DNA of 64,000 nucleotides from Comamonadaceae bacterium. Lineage in GTDB: Bacteria; Pseudomonadota; Gammaproteobacteria; Burkholderiales; Burkholderiaceae_C. A program made the translations under genes and the position numbers. Below are positions 61,963-64,000 of this stretch, piece after piece (the first letter of the stretch is position 1; each line of letters starts with the position of its first letter). Where the stretch lies: positions 210,803 through 274,802 of the forward strand of contig JAIYBB010000012.1 in NCBI GenBank assembly GCA_027488735.1. The letters are read 5' to 3'. The notes beneath the pieces were generated by a model, which searched no databases, was not told the origin of the DNA, and saw nothing but the letters and a program-made list of their open reading frames with translations.

Positions 61963-63139
61963 GGATGAATTAAAAATTAAGCTCAATGATTATGGCATTC
62001 GGGTGCACGATCACCCGGGGCAAATACCCGCCGATCAATGGGACGCTTTGTTGGCAGCACAAGACTGCCCCTCTCCCTTTATGCAGCATGCTTACCTGCT
62101 GGCCATGCACGAGAGCGCAAGCGCCACACCAAGCAGCGGATGGACCGCACGGTTTTTCTCTTTGTGGCTGGATGAAAAAATGGTGGCGGCTTGCCCGCTT
62201 TATTTGAAAACCCATTCGTATGGTGAATATGTGTTTGATTGGGCGTGGGCCAATGCCTATGCGCAACACGGCCTTGCGTATTACCCCAAGGCGCTGATCG
62301 CAGTGCCATTCACCCCAGTACCCGGCTCTCGGTTGCTGGCCAACAGCGAACACCACCGTGATTTATTGCTTCAAGCTGTGGTTTCCTGGTGCGATGAAGA
62401 AAAATTGTCATCGCTGCACATCTTGTTTGGCAGCCCCAATGACTTGCAAGCAGCGACTAGGTTGCAATTGTTAGAACGCCAAACTGTGCAATTCCATTGG
62501 CAAAACCTGGGGTGGCAAGACTTCGAGGCATTTCTTTCGAGTTTGAACCAAGAGAAACGCAAAAAAATTCGCCAAGAGCAGCGCAAGGTGGCGCAAGCCG
62601 GCGTGCAATTCAGGCACTCACAAGGTGCAGCCATCAGCGATTCAGACTGGGCATTTTTTTACCAATGCTATGAACGCACCTATTTGGAACACGGTAACGC
62701 GCCCTATCTGACGCCCGCATTTTTCAAGCAGATGCAAAACAACATGTCGTCAAACTGGCTGCTGTTTATTGCCGAGATCAATGGGCGGCCAGTGGCTTGC
62801 AGTTTGATTGGGTTGCAACACGAGGAAGGTAAACCCACGGTTGCTTACGGTCGCTACTGGGGCGCACTGGAAAGAGTGGATTGCCTGCACTTTGAAGCTT
62901 GCTATTACCAGCCATTGCAATGGTGCATTGCCAATGGCGTGCAACGCTTTGAGGGTGGTGCACAAGGGGAACACAAAATGGCGCGCGCCTTGATGCCGGT
63001 CAGCACACACAGCGCGCATTGGTTGGCAGATCCGCGCTTTTCTAAAGCGGTAGAAGAATTTTTAAACCGCGAGGGACGAGGCGTAGATAACTACCTCGAG
63101 CACCTCGACGAACGCAATCCGTTCAAGCGCAGCGTTTGA
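61961..63139 (+). CDS. GNAT-fold acyltransferase, FemAB-like (COG3146/DUF482)
   Basis: 392 aa. Family features: SPFMQHAYLLAMHES, the charged QEKRKKIRQEQRKV helix, FYQCYERTYLEHGNAPYLTPAFF, RYWGALERVDCLHFEACYYQPL and GVQRFEGGAQGEHKMARAL. The family is related to FemAB peptidyltransferases; the substrate is not known. It abuts ppa (1-base gap, convergent) and starts over the nadE start. Confidence 0.88.
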   Translation: MDELKIKLNDYGIRVHDHPGQIPADQWDALLAAQDCPSPFMQHAYLLAMHESASATPSSGWTARFFSLWLDEKMVAACPLYLKTHSYGEYVFDWAWANAYAQHGLAYYPKALIAVPFTPVPGSRLLANSEHHRDLLLQAVVSWCDEEKLSSLHILFGSPNDLQAATRLQLLERQTVQFHWQNLGWQDFEAFLSSLNQEKRKKIRQEQRKVAQAGVQFRHSQGAAISDSDWAFFYQCYERTYLEHGNAPYLTPAFFKQMQNNMSSNWLLFIAEINGRPVACSLIGLQHEEGKPTVAYGRYWGALERVDCLHFEACYYQPLQWCIANGVQRFEGGAQGEHKMARALMPVSTHSAHWLADPRFSKAVEEFLNREGRGVDNYLEHLDERNPFKRSV

Positions 63140-63140
63140 A

Positions 63141-63677
63141 TCAGGCGTGCTGATTGCGGTAATTCGCAATGCCTTCTTCAATTTCTTGCATAGCTGACGC
63201 TGGGCCTTCCCAACCCAAAATCTTCACCCATTTGCCCTGCTCTAAGTCTTTGTAATGTTCAAAGAAATGGGCGATGGTTTTTAAGCGCATCGGGTTCATG
63301 TCTTCGGGCTTTTGCCACTGCGTGTAGATGGACAAAATTTTGTCGGTGGGCACAGCCAGCACTTTGCCGTCCATGCCGGCTTCGTCTTCCATTTTCAAAA
63401 TACCAATCGGGCGGCAAGTCACCACGACACCGGGAATCAAAGGCACGGGTGTGATCACCAACACATCCACCGGGTCGCCATCGCCACTGATGGTTTTGGG
63501 CACATAACCATAGTTGGTCGGGTAATGCATGGATGTGCTCATGAAGCGGTCCACAAAAATCGCGCCGGTTTCCTTGTCGACTTCGTATTTGATCGGGTCG
63601 GCGTTCATGGGTATTTCAATGATCACATTGAATTCATGCGGTGTGTTTTTTCCAGCGGTGACGTTATCTAATGACAT
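63141..63677 (-). CDS. ppa: Inorganic pyrophosphatase (family I)
   Basis: 178 aa soluble hexameric type. Active-site residues in [10 protein letters not shown], the PAdP-like [13 protein letters not shown] and the N-terminal [24 protein letters not shown] are present. It pulls biosynthetic reactions by hydrolysing PPi. It is divergent from hppA, a membrane pyrophosphatase, with 234 bases between them. Confidence 0.97.
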   Translation of the reverse strand: MSLDNVTAGKNTPHEFNVIIEIPMNADPIKYEVDKETGAIFVDRFMSTSMHYPTNYGYVPKTISGDGDPVDVLVITPVPLIPGVVVTCRPIGILKMEDEAGMDGKVLAVPTDKILSIYTQWQKPEDMNPMRLKTIAHFFEHYKDLEQGKWVKILGWEGPASAMQEIEEGIANYRNQHA

Positions 63678-63773
63678 ATTGAATTTGCTTTAAAGAATGG
63701 AACGCCGAATTATGGCATCGCTCCTCGGTACTTACCCTAGTTTTACCGTGACTGGGCACCTGTTCAGAGGCAA

Positions 63774-63806
63774 AACCCTGTTTGAATCACTTACAGTTAC
63801 AGGGTT
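63774..63806. repeat. Inverted repeat in the ppa-hppA intergenic region
   Basis: AACCCTGT and ACAGGGTT form an 8-bp perfect stem around a 17-base spacer, between the divergent starts. It could be an operator or a 5'-leader structure of hppA. A second, less perfect complementarity (AGGTGG with CCACCT) lies closer to the hppA start. Confidence 0.4.
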
Positions 63807-63911
63807 GGCCAATCACCCTTGTCTGTGAGTGTGTGAGGAAGCAACGCAAAGGTGGTGTCATACAACCCGTTGCGTGGCCCCACCTCTTCGCGAAACAAAA
63901 AAGGAGATCTT

Positions 63912-64000
63912 ATGACTGGTTCTACAGCGCTTGTATTTGCGCTCATCTGCGGCCTCATCGCCGTGATTTACGGGTTCTGGGCCCGCAGCTGGATTCTTTC
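63912..64000 (+). CDS. hppA: Membrane-bound proton-pumping pyrophosphatase, 5' end only
   Basis: Only the first 29 codons are in the window. The start is an ATG with AAGGAGA upstream. The N-terminus MTGSTALVFALICGLIAVIY is a first transmembrane helix, and GFWARSWILS follows, matching HppA-type H+-translocating pyrophosphatases of Burkholderiales. The neighbouring soluble ppa supports the call. The K+-dependence class cannot be judged from this fragment. Confidence 0.75.
   Translation, partial: MTGSTALVFALICGLIAVIYGFWARSWIL

Overview
This 64 kb window is a gene-dense piece of a betaproteobacterial chromosome, most probably of the order Burkholderiales and perhaps near Comamonadaceae. The evidence is the gene order (ftsH-folP-glmM; carA-carB-greA; rpsB-tsf-pyrH-frr to lpxB-rnhB; ilvB-ilvH-ilvC-psd-pssA-leuA; nadE-glnB with ppa and hppA), a phaR/bdhA polyhydroxybutyrate pair, both N-degron transferases (aat, bpt) and an ECF sigma/DUF3619/DUF3106/RDD cassette. 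By eye the G+C content is near one half, lower than most Comamonadaceae. Many neighbours overlap by 1-4 bases and convergent genes nearly touch, so the genome looks streamlined. I see no phage, insertion sequence, CRISPR array or toxin/antitoxin island.

Layout. Positions 1-7099 (minus strand) hold a small lipoprotein gene, sixA, ppk1, glmM, folP and ftsH. Positions 7324-8486 hold the divergent pair rlmE and yhbY. From 8477 to 26423 a long minus-strand run carries greA, carB and carA, an RNA methyltransferase, then the outer-envelope and translation block rnhB-lpxB-lpxA-fabZ-lpxD-skp-bamA-dxr-cdsA-frr-pyrH-tsf-rpsB. Two genes that normally sit in this block in betaproteobacteria, uppS (between frr and cdsA) and rseP (between dxr and bamA), are absent.

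Positions 26627-38005 are mixed: a DadA-like oxidase, an SDR, rnr, tRNA-Leu(CAG), rimO, phaR, tRNA-Val(GAC), relA, bdhA, an HTH regulator, ispF and ispD. Positions 38119-48980 carry mfd-serB, uvrC, gloA, a HIT protein, a lipoprotein, an ECHDC3-like crotonase, aat, bpt and an IclR regulator. Positions 49029-56782 carry a PBP7-like peptidase gene and the branched-chain amino-acid/phosphatidylethanolamine cluster. That cluster includes a Leu-codon leader peptide and terminator in front of leuA. Positions 57055-59868 carry the sigma cassette and a LOG-family gene. The right end carries glnB, nadE, a FemAB-like acyltransferase, ppa and the first codons of hppA.

Functionally the window is mostly housekeeping: lipid A, phospholipid and isoprenoid precursor synthesis, outer-membrane biogenesis, translation, pyrimidine and branched-chain amino-acid synthesis, DNA repair, and polyphosphate, pyrophosphate and ppGpp metabolism. 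The observations most worth checking are the leuA attenuator, the missing uppS and rseP, the sigma cassette with an LTxxQ-like periplasmic protein, a HIT protein with Ser in place of the central His, the structured rpsB leader, and rnr, which lacks an obvious start codon and faces a tRNA gene. I found no strong candidate for an entirely new system; the sigma cassette is the nearest thing to one.
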